From contig JALHQA010000006.1 of the NCBI GenBank assembly GCA_022842205.1, positions 124,001 to 188,000 of the forward strand: DNA of 64,000 nucleotides, given 5' to 3'. The stretch is from Hyphomicrobiales bacterium. GTDB taxonomy: Bacteria > Pseudomonadota > Alphaproteobacteria > Rhizobiales > Methylopilaceae. This document shows positions 46,688 through 55,830 of this stretch, piece by piece; position 1 is the stretch's first letter; each line of letters opens with the position of its first letter. The notes under the pieces were generated by a model. The model ran no database searches, was not told the origin of the DNA, and was given only the letters and a program-made list of their open reading frames with translations. Made by a program: the position numbers and the translations under genes.

Positions 46688-47809
46688 TTACCCTTCCCCA
46701 CCCTTCGCCCAACCCGCCCTCGTCTCCGCCGCGTAGCCGGCGAAGCGGCCGTCGCGGATCGCGGCCCGCGCGCCGGCCATGAGCTGCTGGTAATAGGCAA
46801 GATTGGCCCAGGTCAGCAGCGTCATGCCGAGTATCTCGCCACTGCGGACCAGATGATGCAGGTATGCCCGCGAATAGTCGCGTGCGGCCGGGCATGCGCT
46901 TTCCGGATCGAGCGGCGCGGGGTCCGCGGCATGGCCGGCATTCTTCAGATTGAGCCGGCCGAACCGCGTATAGGCTTGGCCATGACGGCCGGCCCGGGTC
47001 GGCATCACGCAATCGAACATATCGATGCCGCGCTCGATGGCATGCAACAGATCGTCCGGCGTACCGACACCCATCAGATAGCGGGGCTTCGCGGTCGGAA
47101 GCGCTGGCACCGTCTCGTCCAGCACGCGCAGCATCACGTCCTGCGGTTCGCCGACAGCTAGCCCGCCGAGCGCATAGCCGGGAAAATCCATGTCGACCAG
47201 TTCGCGGGCGGATTCCAGTCGCAGGTCGGCAAGATCACCGCCCTGCACGATCGCGAACGGCGCCTGCCCCGGGCCGCCGCGGAACGCAGCCTTGGACCGC
47301 TCGGCCCAGCGCAGCGACAGCCGCATCGCCCGCTCGATTTCCTCGCGCGTGTTCGGCAGTTCCACGCATTCGTCGAACTGCATATGGATGTCCGACCCAA
47401 GCAGAGCCTGGATTTCCATGCTGCGCTCCGGCGTCAGCATGTGGCGTGATCCGTCGATATGCGACTTGAAGGCCACGCCCTCTTCCGTCACCTTCCGCAG
47501 CTTTGCGAGCGACATCACCTGAAACCCGCCGCTGTCCGTCAGGATCGTGTGCGGCCAGTTCATGAATGTATGCAGACCGCCGAGCTCCGCGACGCGCTCG
47601 GCTCCCGGGCGGAGCATCAGATGGTAGGTATTTCCGAGCACGACGTCCGTACCCGTATCGCGCACATCGCGCGTCTGCATGGCCTTGACCGTCGCGGCCG
47701 TACCGACAGCCATGAAAGCCGGCGTCGCCACTTTGCCATGCGCGGTCGTGATTGTTCCGGCCCGGGCTTTCCCGTCGGCGGCATCGACAGTGAAGGAGAA
47801 TTCGGTCAT
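46688..47809 (-). CDS. tgt: tRNA-guanine transglycosylase Tgt
   Basis: 373 residues. Exchanges guanine 34 for preQ1 in GUN-anticodon tRNAs. Visible motifs are [42 protein letters not shown] and the nucleophile region [20 protein letters not shown]-type ending in FDCVMPTR. The C-terminal zinc ligands common in this family are not obvious in the tail. Its ATG overlaps the queA TGA (ATGA), so the two are translationally coupled. Confidence 0.95.
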   Translation of the reverse strand: MTEFSFTVDAADGKARAGTITTAHGKVATPAFMAVGTAATVKAMQTRDVRDTGTDVVLGNTYHLMLRPGAERVAELGGLHTFMNWPHTILTDSGGFQVMSLAKLRKVTEEGVAFKSHIDGSRHMLTPERSMEIQALLGSDIHMQFDECVELPNTREEIERAMRLSLRWAERSKAAFRGGPGQAPFAIVQGGDLADLRLESARELVDMDFPGYALGGLAVGEPQDVMLRVLDETVPALPTAKPRYLMGVGTPDDLLHAIERGIDMFDCVMPTRAGRHGQAYTRFGRLNLKNAGHAADPAPLDPESACPAARDYSRAYLHHLVRSGEILGMTLLTWANLAYYQQLMAGARAAIRDGRFAGYAAETRAGWAKGGEG

Positions 47810-48891
47810 CGCGGCTCGGGAAACAGCAGGCTGGAGTCGCCATAGGAATAGAAGCGATAGCCCGATGCAATGGCATGCGCATAAGCGCGCTTCATTCTAT
47901 CGAGTCCGCTGAACGCCGAAACCAGCATGAACAGTGTCGATTTCGGCAGATGGAAATTCGTCATCAAGGCATCGATGGCGCGGAACCTGTAGCCGGGCGT
48001 GATGAAGATGTCGGTCTCCCCGGACCACGGATGGATGCGTCCGGATTTGTCGGCCGCCGTTTCCAGCAAACGCAGCGCCGTCGTGCCGACAGCGATGATA
48101 CGCCCGCCTTCTGCTCGTGTGGAATTGAGCGCCTCGGCGGATTCCCGAGAAACTGAACCCCACTCGGAATGCATCTTGTGATCGTCGGTATCGTCCGCCT
48201 TCATCGGCAGGAAAGTCCCGGCGCCGACATGAAGCGTGACGTTCTGCAGTGTTATTCCGCGCGCTTCGAGCCGTTCGGCAAGGGAAGGCGTGAAATGCAG
48301 CCCCGCCGTGGGCGCCGCAACCGCGCCTTCCTCGCGCGCGAACAAGGTTTGATAATCCGCGCGGTCGCTTTCATCCGCCGGACGCCGCCCGGCAATGTAA
48401 GGCGGCAGCGGCATGACGCCGAGCGAGGCTATCGCCTCGTCGAGGAATGCACCCGAAAAATCGAAGTCCAGAAGAATTTCTCCGGTCGGCCATTTTTCGC
48501 GCACTTGCGCCGAAATTTCGCCGAGCAGGCATACCCTGCCCTCGCCGCCGAAAACGATGCGGTCCCCCGTGTCCAGCTTGCGGCCCGGCCTGGCAAACGC
48601 CAGCCAGCTCTTTGCATCGATGCGTTTGTGAAGCGTGACGTCAATACGAGGGGCAGGTTCGCCCCGGCCCACGCGTCGTCCGGCAAGCTGTGCCGGAATA
48701 ACCTTGGTGTTGTTGACCACCAACGTGTCGCCCGGCCGCAGCAAGTCCGGAAGATCCCGGACGAAATTGTCCTCAAGCTCGGGATCGGCGCCCGGTCGTA
48801 CCACCAGCATTCTGGCGCTGTCGCGGGGAGACACCGGGCGGAGTGCAATCCTGTCTTCCGGAAGATCGAAGTCGAAGTCCGAAACGCGCAT
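47806..48891 (-). CDS. queA: S-adenosylmethionine:tRNA ribosyltransferase-isomerase QueA
   Basis: 361 residues. Transfers the ribosyl moiety of SAM to preQ1-tRNA to form epoxyqueuosine. Typical blocks: [19 protein letters not shown] at the start, [36 protein letters not shown] and [17 protein letters not shown]. It is the first of the queA-tgt pair, and the ridA-like gene lies 6 nt upstream on the same strand. Confidence 0.96.
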   Translation of the reverse strand: MRVSDFDFDLPEDRIALRPVSPRDSARMLVVRPGADPELEDNFVRDLPDLLRPGDTLVVNNTKVIPAQLAGRRVGRGEPAPRIDVTLHKRIDAKSWLAFARPGRKLDTGDRIVFGGEGRVCLLGEISAQVREKWPTGEILLDFDFSGAFLDEAIASLGVMPLPPYIAGRRPADESDRADYQTLFAREEGAVAAPTAGLHFTPSLAERLEARGITLQNVTLHVGAGTFLPMKADDTDDHKMHSEWGSVSRESAEALNSTRAEGGRIIAVGTTALRLLETAADKSGRIHPWSGETDIFITPGYRFRAIDALMTNFHLPKSTLFMLVSAFSGLDRMKRAYAHAIASGYRFYSYGDSSLLFPEPR

Positions 48892-48897
48892 GACGGC

Positions 48898-49293
48898 TCA
48901 GGGCCGCCGCGCGACGAGGTCGATTTCGACAAGCGCGTTGACGGCGAGCCCAGTCACACCGACGCATGTGCGGCTTGGCAGCTTCCCCGGTTCGAAGAAG
49001 CTCTGGTATGTCACGTTCATGGCCACGTAATCGCGCTGGAAATCCGTCAGATATACGCGCGCGAACACCACGTTTTGAAAACCGAGGCCAACTCCCGAAA
49101 GAACGATCCGCAGATTTTCCATAACCCGCCGCGTCTGCGCTTCTATCCCTCCCGGAAGAGGCGCATCCGGTGCGTCCGGATCGGTCGGCATCTGGCCAGT
49201 TACAAAAACCCATCCATCGGCTTCGACCGCATGAGAAAACGGTGCCACCGGGCGCGGACCGCCGCCGATCATGTGATGTATGGGCAAGCTCAT
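48898..49293 (-). CDS. RidA/YjgF/UK114-family protein
   Basis: 131-residue trimeric-fold enamine/imine deaminase-type protein. The conserved C-terminal Arg is present in KLPSRTCVGVTGLAVNALVE with the trailing acidic residue (EIDLVA), so Schiff-base hydrolysis of reactive enamines is possible. Subgroup and substrate are unclear. It is probably co-transcribed with queA and the upstream DMT gene. Confidence 0.85.
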   Translation of the reverse strand: MSLPIHHMIGGGPRPVAPFSHAVEADGWVFVTGQMPTDPDAPDAPLPGGIEAQTRRVMENLRIVLSGVGLGFQNVVFARVYLTDFQRDYVAMNVTYQSFFEPGKLPSRTCVGVTGLAVNALVEIDLVARRP

Positions 49294-49306
49294 TTCCTCG
49301 TCGCCC

Positions 49307-49756
49307 TCAGTTCAGTCGCACGAGCAGCGCGCCTGAAAGCAGCATCGCGATGCCGACAATGCGCCAGAGATTTATCTCATGTACCGGCACACCGAAAATT
49401 CCGAAATGGTCCATGACGGCAGCTGCCGTGAGCTGTCCGGCAATGATGAAGGCGGCGAGCGCGGCGACGCCAATCCGCGGCACAAGGAAAATGCTACCGT
49501 AGACAATGCCGCACCCAAGCAGGCCGCCTGCCGCCCAAAGCCAGAACGGTGCGCCGCGTACGGCACCGATACTCGCCATCTGTCCGCTTGCCAGCGCCAG
49601 AAGGATCAGGGCGACCGTGCCGACCCCGAACGATATCAGCGTCGCGCAGATCGCGGAACCGATATGACGTGCGAGGCCGGCATTGATACCACTCTGCACG
49701 GCGAACGCCGTGCCGATCGCCAGCGCCATTACGGAGAAAGCGAGTTTCCCGATCAT
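49307..49756 (-). CDS. DMT-superfamily small membrane transporter (DUF606/YdcZ family)
   Basis: 149-residue protein with about five membrane helices. The pattern FAVQSGINAGLARHIGSAI near the start and GGLLGCGIVYGSIFLVPRIG fit the DUF606/YdcZ group. Substrate is unknown. It lies 7 nt after the cytosolic cyclophilin gene on the same strand. Confidence 0.83.
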   Translation of the reverse strand: MIGKLAFSVMALAIGTAFAVQSGINAGLARHIGSAICATLISFGVGTVALILLALASGQMASIGAVRGAPFWLWAAGGLLGCGIVYGSIFLVPRIGVAALAAFIIAGQLTAAAVMDHFGIFGVPVHEINLWRIVGIAMLLSGALLVRLN

Positions 49757-49763
49757 GTGCGGA

Positions 49764-50228
49764 TCAGATATCGGCCTTCACTTTGGCAGAGACGATCTTG
49801 TCCGGGTCGTTCACCGGCTCACCGCGCTTGATCTGATCGACATTCTCCATGCCCGAGACGACTTCGCCCCACACGGTGTATTGACCGTCGAGAAAGCCCG
49901 CATCCTCAAAGCATATGAAGAACTGGCTGTCGGCCGAATCTGGATTCTGCGCGCGAGCCATCGACGCCGTGCCGCGCTTGTGCTTGCCGGCGTTGAACTC
50001 GGCCTTAAGCTTCTGGCCGGAGCCACCCATGCCGGTTCCGGTGGGATCACCGGTCTGCGCCATGAAGCCGTCGATCACACGATGGAACACCACACCGTCA
50101 TAAAATCCCGAGCGTGCCAATTCCTTGATGCGCGCGACATGGTTCGGCGCGAGGTCGGGACGCAGTGCGATCTCGACTGTGCCCTTCGTCGTTTCGAGGA
50201 CGAGGGTGTCTTCGGGTTCGGCCATCAT
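49764..50228 (-). CDS. ppiB: Cytosolic peptidyl-prolyl cis-trans isomerase (cyclophilin B type)
   Basis: 154-residue cyclophilin without a signal peptide. Core motifs: FYDGVVFHRVIDGFMAQTGD, with catalytic Arg in FHRV, and SQFFICFEDAGFLDGQYTVW. It catalyses proline isomerisation during folding. It is a tandem paralogue of the exported cyclophilin immediately upstream, 9 nt away. Confidence 0.93.
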   Translation of the reverse strand: MMAEPEDTLVLETTKGTVEIALRPDLAPNHVARIKELARSGFYDGVVFHRVIDGFMAQTGDPTGTGMGGSGQKLKAEFNAGKHKRGTASMARAQNPDSADSQFFICFEDAGFLDGQYTVWGEVVSGMENVDQIKRGEPVNDPDKIVSAKVKADI

Positions 50229-50237
50229 TTATTCTCC

Positions 50238-50747
50238 TTATTGAACGGTCGCCTTGACGATCTTGTCCGGATTTTTCACCGGTTCGCCGCGTTTGATCTG
50301 GTCGACATTCTCCATTCCCGAGACCACCTCTCCGACGACCGTGTATTGACCGTTCAGGAATGCGCCGTCGCCGAACATGATGAAGAACTGGCTGTTTGCG
50401 CTGTTGGGGCTCGAAGACCGGGCCATGCCGACCGTGCCGCGCACGAACGGCGTGCGCGAAAACTCCGCCGGAAGATCGGGATACTTCGAACCGCCCGTGC
50501 CGGTGCCTGTCGGGTCGCCGGTCTGCGCCATGAAGCCGTCGATCACGCGATGGAACACCACGCCGTCGTAAAAACCTTCACGCGCGAGCGTAGCGAGACG
50601 CTCGGCATGCTTAGGCGCGATGTCCCCCAGCAGGCGGATGACGACGGGTCCTTTCGTCGTTTCGAGCGTAAGTGTGGACGGAGCCTGAGCCGAAGACGGC
50701 GAGAGCGCACACAGCACGAGTGCGAAAGCGGCAATGACGCGGATCAC
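50238..50747 (-). CDS. ppiA: Exported peptidyl-prolyl cis-trans isomerase (cyclophilin A type)
   Basis: 169 residues: signal peptide (about 1-20, ending SSAQA) followed by a cyclophilin domain with FYDGVVFHRVIDGFMAQTGD and NSQFFIMFGDGAFLNGQYTV. It acts in the periplasm. The mature domain is very similar to the adjacent cytosolic paralogue, indicating a tandem duplication with different targeting. coaD is 11 nt upstream. Confidence 0.92.
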   Translation of the reverse strand: MIRVIAAFALVLCALSPSSAQAPSTLTLETTKGPVVIRLLGDIAPKHAERLATLAREGFYDGVVFHRVIDGFMAQTGDPTGTGTGGSKYPDLPAEFSRTPFVRGTVGMARSSSPNSANSQFFIMFGDGAFLNGQYTVVGEVVSGMENVDQIKRGEPVKNPDKIVKATVQ

Positions 50748-50758
50748 GGGAACTCCTG

Positions 50759-51253
50759 TTATTTGAACTTCGCGGCGAGCCGGCCGGCCACCGATGCCGG
50801 TACAAAGGCCGAGACATCGCCGCCCATGCCGGCGATCTGGCGTACAAGCGTGGCGCTGATAGGGCGCACGGCTGCGGACGCCGGAAGGAACACGGTCTGC
50901 AGGTCCGGCGCCATCTGTGCGTTCATACCGGCGATCTGCATCTCGTAATCGAGATCGTTGCCATCGCGCAGGCCTCGAAGCAGGATGTTGGCCCCGTGCC
51001 GCCGCGCGGCGTTAACCGTAAGATCATCGAAGGTAACGATTTCGATCGCTCTGCCAGTTTCCGCGGCCACCGGTCCGAATACCTCGTTCAGCATCTTGAC
51101 GCGCTCTTCAACGCTGAACAGTGGCGCCTTTCCGGGATGAGCGCCCACGGCGATCACAACCCTGTCAACCAGGCGGCAACCGCCGCGCAGGACATCGAGA
51201 TGTCCGTTCGTCACGGGGTCGAAAGATCCGGCATAGAAAGCGGTTCGCGTCAT
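50759..51253 (-). CDS. coaD: Phosphopantetheine adenylyltransferase CoaD
   Basis: 164 residues. Catalyses the penultimate step of coenzyme A synthesis. The nucleotidyltransferase motif [16 protein letters not shown] lies at the N terminus and [20 protein letters not shown] at the C terminus. ATG 51253 is used; GTG 51259 lies two codons upstream. It heads a compact minus-strand run through the cyclophilins, DMT gene, ridA, queA and tgt. Confidence 0.96.
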   Translation of the reverse strand: MTRTAFYAGSFDPVTNGHLDVLRGGCRLVDRVVIAVGAHPGKAPLFSVEERVKMLNEVFGPVAAETGRAIEIVTFDDLTVNAARRHGANILLRGLRDGNDLDYEMQIAGMNAQMAPDLQTVFLPASAAVRPISATLVRQIAGMGGDVSAFVPASVAGRLAAKFK

Positions 51254-51408
51254 GGTCACCGGGGCTTAGCCCGTGGGCGGGGTCGCCGCAAGGTCTCCCC
51301 TTCACGGTATCGTGTTACCGGATTGGCTTGTTTTGAAACATTTCAGGAAACATTTTGGACATCGAGGAGTTGTATATTCCGGAAATGATGACTGGGAGAA
51401 CAACAACA

Positions 51409-51741
51409 ATGCTGCGCGGCTTTATGACGACCCTGGGTGTCGTTTCTGCTGTCGCCATCGCGGCGTGGGCTTACTCCGACCAGTATCGTATGGCCGGCGC
51501 GACGCCCGCTGAGATGACGCCTTCGGCGGTTTCTGCCACCACGAATTCCAATCTCGCCAAAAAAGGCGATCGCCTGGATTTGGGCCTGCATGTCGCCGCT
51601 GCTGACAGCGGTGTCCTCGACCGTATTATTTCGGCCCACGCTCAGGCTGTAGAAGCAAGTGCGAGCAGTTCGTCCATGACCGTCGCTGTCCCCAGCGGTC
51701 ATAACGAGACGACGCTCGTAAGAGTGCCCGTCCGGGACTGA
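51409..51741 (+). CDS. Small membrane-anchored hypothetical protein
   Basis: 110 residues from ATG 51409, which follows a GGGAG ribosome site. One N-terminal hydrophobic segment (about 5-24, FMTTLGVVSAVAIAAWAY) could be an uncleaved anchor or signal peptide. The rest is low-complexity and rich in Ala, Ser and Thr. No family recognised. Upstream in-frame starts at 51385 and 51355 are possible. A bidirectional terminator follows. Confidence 0.6.
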   Translation: MLRGFMTTLGVVSAVAIAAWAYSDQYRMAGATPAEMTPSAVSATTNSNLAKKGDRLDLGLHVAAADSGVLDRIISAHAQAVEASASSSSMTVAVPSGHNETTLVRVPVRD

Positions 51742-51769
51742 ACCCCTCCCCGAACGAGGAACTCACAAG

Positions 51770-51799
51770 ATAAGGCGCCCCACCCCGAGGGCGCCTTAT
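51770..51799. terminator. Bidirectional terminator between the small membrane protein gene and gyrA
   Basis: ATAAGGCGCCC and GGGCGCCTTAT form a perfect 11-bp stem with an 8-nt loop, followed by TCTTTAT. It lies 28 nt after the plus-strand stop and 10 nt beyond the gyrA stop. Confidence 0.85.
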
Positions 51800-51809
51800 T
51801 CTTTATCGA

Positions 51810-54587
51810 TCAGGCTTCCTCGTCGTCGCTGATGCGCTCGACGGACACGACTGTCTCGCCATCCGCCGTGTTGAACACGATCACTCCCTGGGAGCCGCGG
51901 CTGACAATGCGGATCGGCTTCTCGCCGGTCACCGGCAGACGGATCGTTTGCCCGCCGTCGGTGATCAGCATGATCTGATCTGCGTCGTCGACCGGGAAGC
52001 TCGCGACGAGCTTGCCGTTCCGCTTGTTCACGGCCATGGCGACAATGCCTTTGCCGCCGCGCCCGGTGACCCGGTATTCGTGCGACGAGGTCCGCTTGCC
52101 ATAGCCATTCTCGGAAATCGTCAGGATGAACTGCTCCAGCGCGCTCATCTGCGCATAGCGCTCCTGGGACAGTTCCACCGTTTCCGCCGCATCCTCGGCA
52201 TCGACCGGCACCGGTGCCTCTTCCTCGCCATTGACGCTGCGGCGCACCGCGCCCGCCAGCCTGAGATAGGAAGCACGCTCGGCGGCCGTCGCGTCGAGAT
52301 GATGGATGATCGCCATCGAAATCACGCGGTCGTCGCTGTCGAGCCTGATGCCGCGCACGCCGACGGAGTCGCGGCCTTTGAACACGCGCACATCCTCCAC
52401 CGGGAATCGTATGCACATGCCGTTGGCCGTCGTCAGCAGAACGTCGTCCTGCGGTCCGCACAGCGCAACATCCGCGATGGCCTCGCCGGCGTCGAGCTTC
52501 ATGGCGATCTTGCCGTTGCGGTTGATGTTCATGAAATCCGCGAGCGCATTGCGGCGCACCGTGCCGCCCGTCGTCGCGAACATGATTTCGTTGCGCTCCC
52601 ACGCGCCGGAATCCTCCGGCAGCACGATAACCGAAGTGATGCGTTCGTCCGGATCGAGCGGCAGGAGATTGACGAATGCCTTGCCGCGCGCCTGCGGCGC
52701 CGCGAGCGGCAGACGCCACACCTTCATCTTGTAAACCTGACCGGCGGACGAGAAGAACAGCACCTCCGCATGCGTCGAGGCCACGAACAGTCGTGTGACG
52801 AAATCCTCTTCCTTCGTCGACATGCCGGAGCGGCCCTTGCCGCCGCGATTTTGCGCGCGATACGTCGCGAGCGGAACGCGCTTGACGTAACCCGCATGCG
52901 AGACCGTGACGACCATGTCCTCGCGCTGGATAAGGTCCTCGTCCTCCATGTCCGCGTCGGACTCGAGAATTTCCGTCTTGCGGGGGGTCGCGTGCTGTTC
53001 GCGGACTTCCTTCAGTTCCTGGCGGATGATGTCGAGCACGCGGGCGCGCGACCGCAGGATGTCGAGATAATCGGCGATCTCCTCGCCAAGCTTGTTCAGT
53101 TCGTCGGCGATCTCGTCGCGCCCCAGCGCGGTAAGGCGCTGCAGACGCAGATCGAGAATGGCGCGCGCCTGCTCGGACGAAAGGCGGTATGTACCGGCAT
53201 CCGACACCCGGTGGCGCGGATCGTCGATCAGCGCGATCAGCGGCGCGACATCGGAGGCCGGCCAATCGCGCGCCATCAACTGCTCGCGCGCGGTCTGCGG
53301 ATCGGGTGCATGACGGATAAGGCGAATGACTTCGTCGATATTCGCGACGGCAATCGCGAGGCCGACCAACACATGGGCGCGGTCGCGCGCTTTGGCCAGG
53401 CGGAATCGCGTGCGCCGTCCGACGACTTCCTCGCGGAAACCAAGGAACGCGCCGAGCAGATCACGCAAATTCAGCGTTTCCGGACGACCGCCGTTCAGCG
53501 CGACCATGTTGGCGCCAAAGGTCGATTGCAGCGGTGTGAAGCGGTAGAGCTGGTTCAGCACCACATCGCCCATCGCCTCGCGCTTGAGCTCGACGACGAT
53601 GCGCATGCCGTTGCGGTCGGATTCGTCGCGAAGTTCCGAGATGCCCTCGACCCTTTTCTCGCGCACGAGCTCGGCGATCTTCTCGACCAGCGACGCCTTG
53701 TTCACCTGATACGGTATCTCGGTGATGATGATGGCTTCGCGATCCTTGCGCAGTTCCTCGACCGTCGCGCGTCCGCGCATGATGATCGAGCCGCGGCCCG
53801 TCGCGTAAGCCGAACGGATACCCGCTCGGCCGAGGATCAGGCCTCCGGTCGGAAAATCCGGGCCGGGCACGATCTCGTTCAGCGCCTCGGCATCCATTTC
53901 TGGATTGTCGATCAGCGCCAGCGCCGCATCGATGATCTCGCCGACATTATGCGGTGGAATATTGGTCGCCATGCCGACCGCGATGCCGCCCGCGCCGTTG
54001 ACCAGCAGGTTCGGGAAGCGCGCCGGCAGGACCTTCGGTTCATGCTCGGAGTTGTCGTAGTTATCCTGGAAATCGACCGTGTTCTCGTCGATGTCCGCAA
54101 GCAGCGCGAGCGCGGCCTTCTGCAGGCGCACCTCGGTGTAGCGCATGGCCGCCGGGGGATCGCCGTCGACCGATCCGAAGTTGCCTTGCCCGTCGACGAG
54201 CAGAAGACGCATCGAGAATTCCTGCGCCATGCGCACCAGCGCGTCGTAGACCGACTGGTCGCCGTGCGGATGGTACTTACCGATCACGTCGCCGACGACG
54301 CGCGCCGATTTGCGATACGCCTTGTCGGGTGTGTAGCCGTTCTCGTTCATCGAAAAGAGAATGCGCCGGTGCACGGGCTTCAGGCCGTCGCGTGCGTCGG
54401 GCAGCGCGCGGCTCACGATCACGCTCATCGCGTAATCGAGATAGCTGCGCTTCATCTCATCGGAAATCGAGACCGGCTTGATGTCGGATTCGGGCGCGCC
54501 GCCCGCAGGATGTTCGGTGTCGGACAAGGTCGGATATGGCTCTCTAGGGAACGCCCTGAAGATAGGCGATTCCGGCATCCAAACCAA
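51810..54587 (-). CDS. gyrA: DNA gyrase subunit A
   Basis: 925-residue type II topoisomerase subunit. The winged-helix/tower region contains [20 protein letters not shown], the catalytic tyrosine in [10 protein letters not shown], and the quinolone-resistance region [17 protein letters not shown]. The C-terminal beta-pinwheel has repeated GxG-containing blades including the GyrA-box-type [13 protein letters not shown]. The residue equivalent to E. coli Ser83 is Gln. The start is uncertain: ATG 54587 or 54578, or TTG 54527, which gives an N terminus more like other family members. Confidence 0.96.
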   Translation of the reverse strand: MVWMPESPIFRAFPREPYPTLSDTEHPAGGAPESDIKPVSISDEMKRSYLDYAMSVIVSRALPDARDGLKPVHRRILFSMNENGYTPDKAYRKSARVVGDVIGKYHPHGDQSVYDALVRMAQEFSMRLLLVDGQGNFGSVDGDPPAAMRYTEVRLQKAALALLADIDENTVDFQDNYDNSEHEPKVLPARFPNLLVNGAGGIAVGMATNIPPHNVGEIIDAALALIDNPEMDAEALNEIVPGPDFPTGGLILGRAGIRSAYATGRGSIIMRGRATVEELRKDREAIIITEIPYQVNKASLVEKIAELVREKRVEGISELRDESDRNGMRIVVELKREAMGDVVLNQLYRFTPLQSTFGANMVALNGGRPETLNLRDLLGAFLGFREEVVGRRTRFRLAKARDRAHVLVGLAIAVANIDEVIRLIRHAPDPQTAREQLMARDWPASDVAPLIALIDDPRHRVSDAGTYRLSSEQARAILDLRLQRLTALGRDEIADELNKLGEEIADYLDILRSRARVLDIIRQELKEVREQHATPRKTEILESDADMEDEDLIQREDMVVTVSHAGYVKRVPLATYRAQNRGGKGRSGMSTKEEDFVTRLFVASTHAEVLFFSSAGQVYKMKVWRLPLAAPQARGKAFVNLLPLDPDERITSVIVLPEDSGAWERNEIMFATTGGTVRRNALADFMNINRNGKIAMKLDAGEAIADVALCGPQDDVLLTTANGMCIRFPVEDVRVFKGRDSVGVRGIRLDSDDRVISMAIIHHLDATAAERASYLRLAGAVRRSVNGEEEAPVPVDAEDAAETVELSQERYAQMSALEQFILTISENGYGKRTSSHEYRVTGRGGKGIVAMAVNKRNGKLVASFPVDDADQIMLITDGGQTIRLPVTGEKPIRIVSRGSQGVIVFNTADGETVVSVERISDDEEA

Positions 54588-54646
54588 GGCTTGAACACGT
54601 TTTCCGGCTTTTTCCGGCCTGAAATTAAATAATAACTATCAGCGGG

Positions 54647-54856
54647 TTAGCGCCGCACTCCAAGACGGCGAACGAAATGCTGCAGACGGCGGCGGGGAAA
54701 GGCGTCGTCAGCCCCTTCCCCGGTGACGTCCGGCCGCGGCGGCGCATTGAGCGCGTCTGCCGGCAGCGACACGCCGGCGAAGCGAAACGCGCGCATCCGG
54801 AGCGCGCATGACGCATCCGTTCCGGCTTTCTCGTTCAGCTCACAAACCATGGTCAT
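54647..54856 (-). CDS. Possible small hypothetical protein upstream of gyrA
   Basis: 69-residue Arg/Ala-rich open frame in the gap between gyrA and the BA14K gene. No recognised motif, weak ribosome site. It might be non-coding leader sequence. Confidence 0.27.
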   Translation of the reverse strand: MTMVCELNEKAGTDASCALRMRAFRFAGVSLPADALNAPPRPDVTGEGADDAFPRRRLQHFVRRLGVRR

Positions 54857-54869
54857 CCCCGAGCGATTC

Positions 54870-55193
54870 TCAGTAGATCCGGCAGGGTTTCGTCTTCCCG
54901 CTATAGCTCTGGTAATTGCCGGTGGCCGGATCGAAGCTGTTGTACTTCGCGGCGCAGGCCTCTTTCCAGGCGGCCGTTCCAGGGTGGGCCTTGCCGGCCT
55001 TCACAGGCACCTCCACCGGCGCCGAAGCCTCCACGGTCGCGGCGCGGCCAGTCGGTATGATCTCCGGGCAGACCAGTGTCTGAGCGGTCTCGTCAAACCG
55101 GCAATCCAGATGATTCAGCTGAGCCGGTTCGGCGCCGGCGGCGGACGCCCAAAAAGCCAGACCGGCGATCGAGATGGCAGAATATTTACCCAT
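54870..55193 (-). CDS. BA14K-like exported small protein
   Basis: 107 residues. Signal peptide (about 1-22, cleaved at AGA-EP), two N-terminal cysteines (LDCRFDE, LVCPEI) and a C-terminal BA14K-like block ACAAKYNSFDPATGNYQSYS ending in KPC. BA14K was described as an immunoreactive lectin-like protein in Brucella, and homologues are widespread in Hyphomicrobiales. I chose ATG 55193 over 55208. A terminator separates it from the cytochrome gene region. Confidence 0.75.
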   Translation of the reverse strand: MGKYSAISIAGLAFWASAAGAEPAQLNHLDCRFDETAQTLVCPEIIPTGRAATVEASAPVEVPVKAGKAHPGTAAWKEACAAKYNSFDPATGNYQSYSGKTKPCRIY

Positions 55194-55297
55194 TCGAATC
55201 CCCCTCACTTCGTGCCCCTAATCGGGACGGGGGATATGGCCATTTCAAGGAAAACTGGCCGCGAGAACCGGGCAATGTGCGGGCGGCCTAAGAAAAA

Positions 55298-55320
55298 AGC
55301 CCGGCCGACTGGACCGGGCT
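55298..55320. terminator. Hairpin terminator upstream of the BA14K gene
   Basis: AGCCCGG and CCGGGCT pair around a 9-nt loop. AAAAAA lies on one side and AATTTT on the other, so it can work in either direction. On the minus strand it follows the cytochrome c gene by 132 nt. Confidence 0.7.
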
Positions 55321-55452
55321 AATTTTGGGAGAGAAGCACGAATCCGAATTTATACCGGCTGGATGGATAAAACTGTGCTTCGGCGGCCACTCGGGCCGGA
55401 AAGCGAACCTTACCACCCGTTTCTCGGGCCGGGACCGACGGGCCGTCAGCGG

Positions 55453-55776
55453 CTATGGCGGCAGCGTCGCGGTGACCTGAATCGAGGAATACCAGGCGGC
55501 CAGGTTGGCGATATCCTGATCGGTCAGCGGCTTGGCAATCACCGTCATCATCGGGTCTTTCCGCGTTCCGGCGCGGTAGGCCTTCAATTGCTCGGACAGA
55601 TAGGCCTCGGGCTGGCCGGCTATATGCGGCGCATTCGGTATCCGGCTCAGCCCGTCGGGGCCGTGGCAGGTCATGCAGGCCGCCGATTTGGCCCGCCCTG
55701 CTGCCGCATCGGCCAAGACAGGTGACGGGACGCTCGCGATGACAGCCAAAAGAAGTGCATACGTGCGTACACTCAT
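55453..55776 (-). CDS. Periplasmic class I cytochrome c
   Basis: 107-residue c-type cytochrome. Signal peptide (about 1-22, VLA-DA), one haem-binding CMTCH motif, and a likely axial Met in the KDPMMTVIAKPLTDQD region; the C-terminal helix is IANLAAWYSS. It is 54 nt downstream of the sugar dehydrogenase gene on the same strand and is its probable electron acceptor. Confidence 0.9.
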   Translation of the reverse strand: MSVRTYALLLAVIASVPSPVLADAAAGRAKSAACMTCHGPDGLSRIPNAPHIAGQPEAYLSEQLKAYRAGTRKDPMMTVIAKPLTDQDIANLAAWYSSIQVTATLPP

Positions 55777-55830
55777 CCGGAATTCCTCAGGAAATGAAGG
55801 CCGGAGCAAAGTGCTCCGGCCTCGTTCTTT

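Noticed and set aside
51948-54632. Very long open frame (894 codons) on the plus strand antisense to gyrA
   Set aside because: GC-rich third positions of gyrA create a stop-free antisense frame. Its translation is His/Arg-rich with no domain, while the minus strand encodes unmistakable GyrA.
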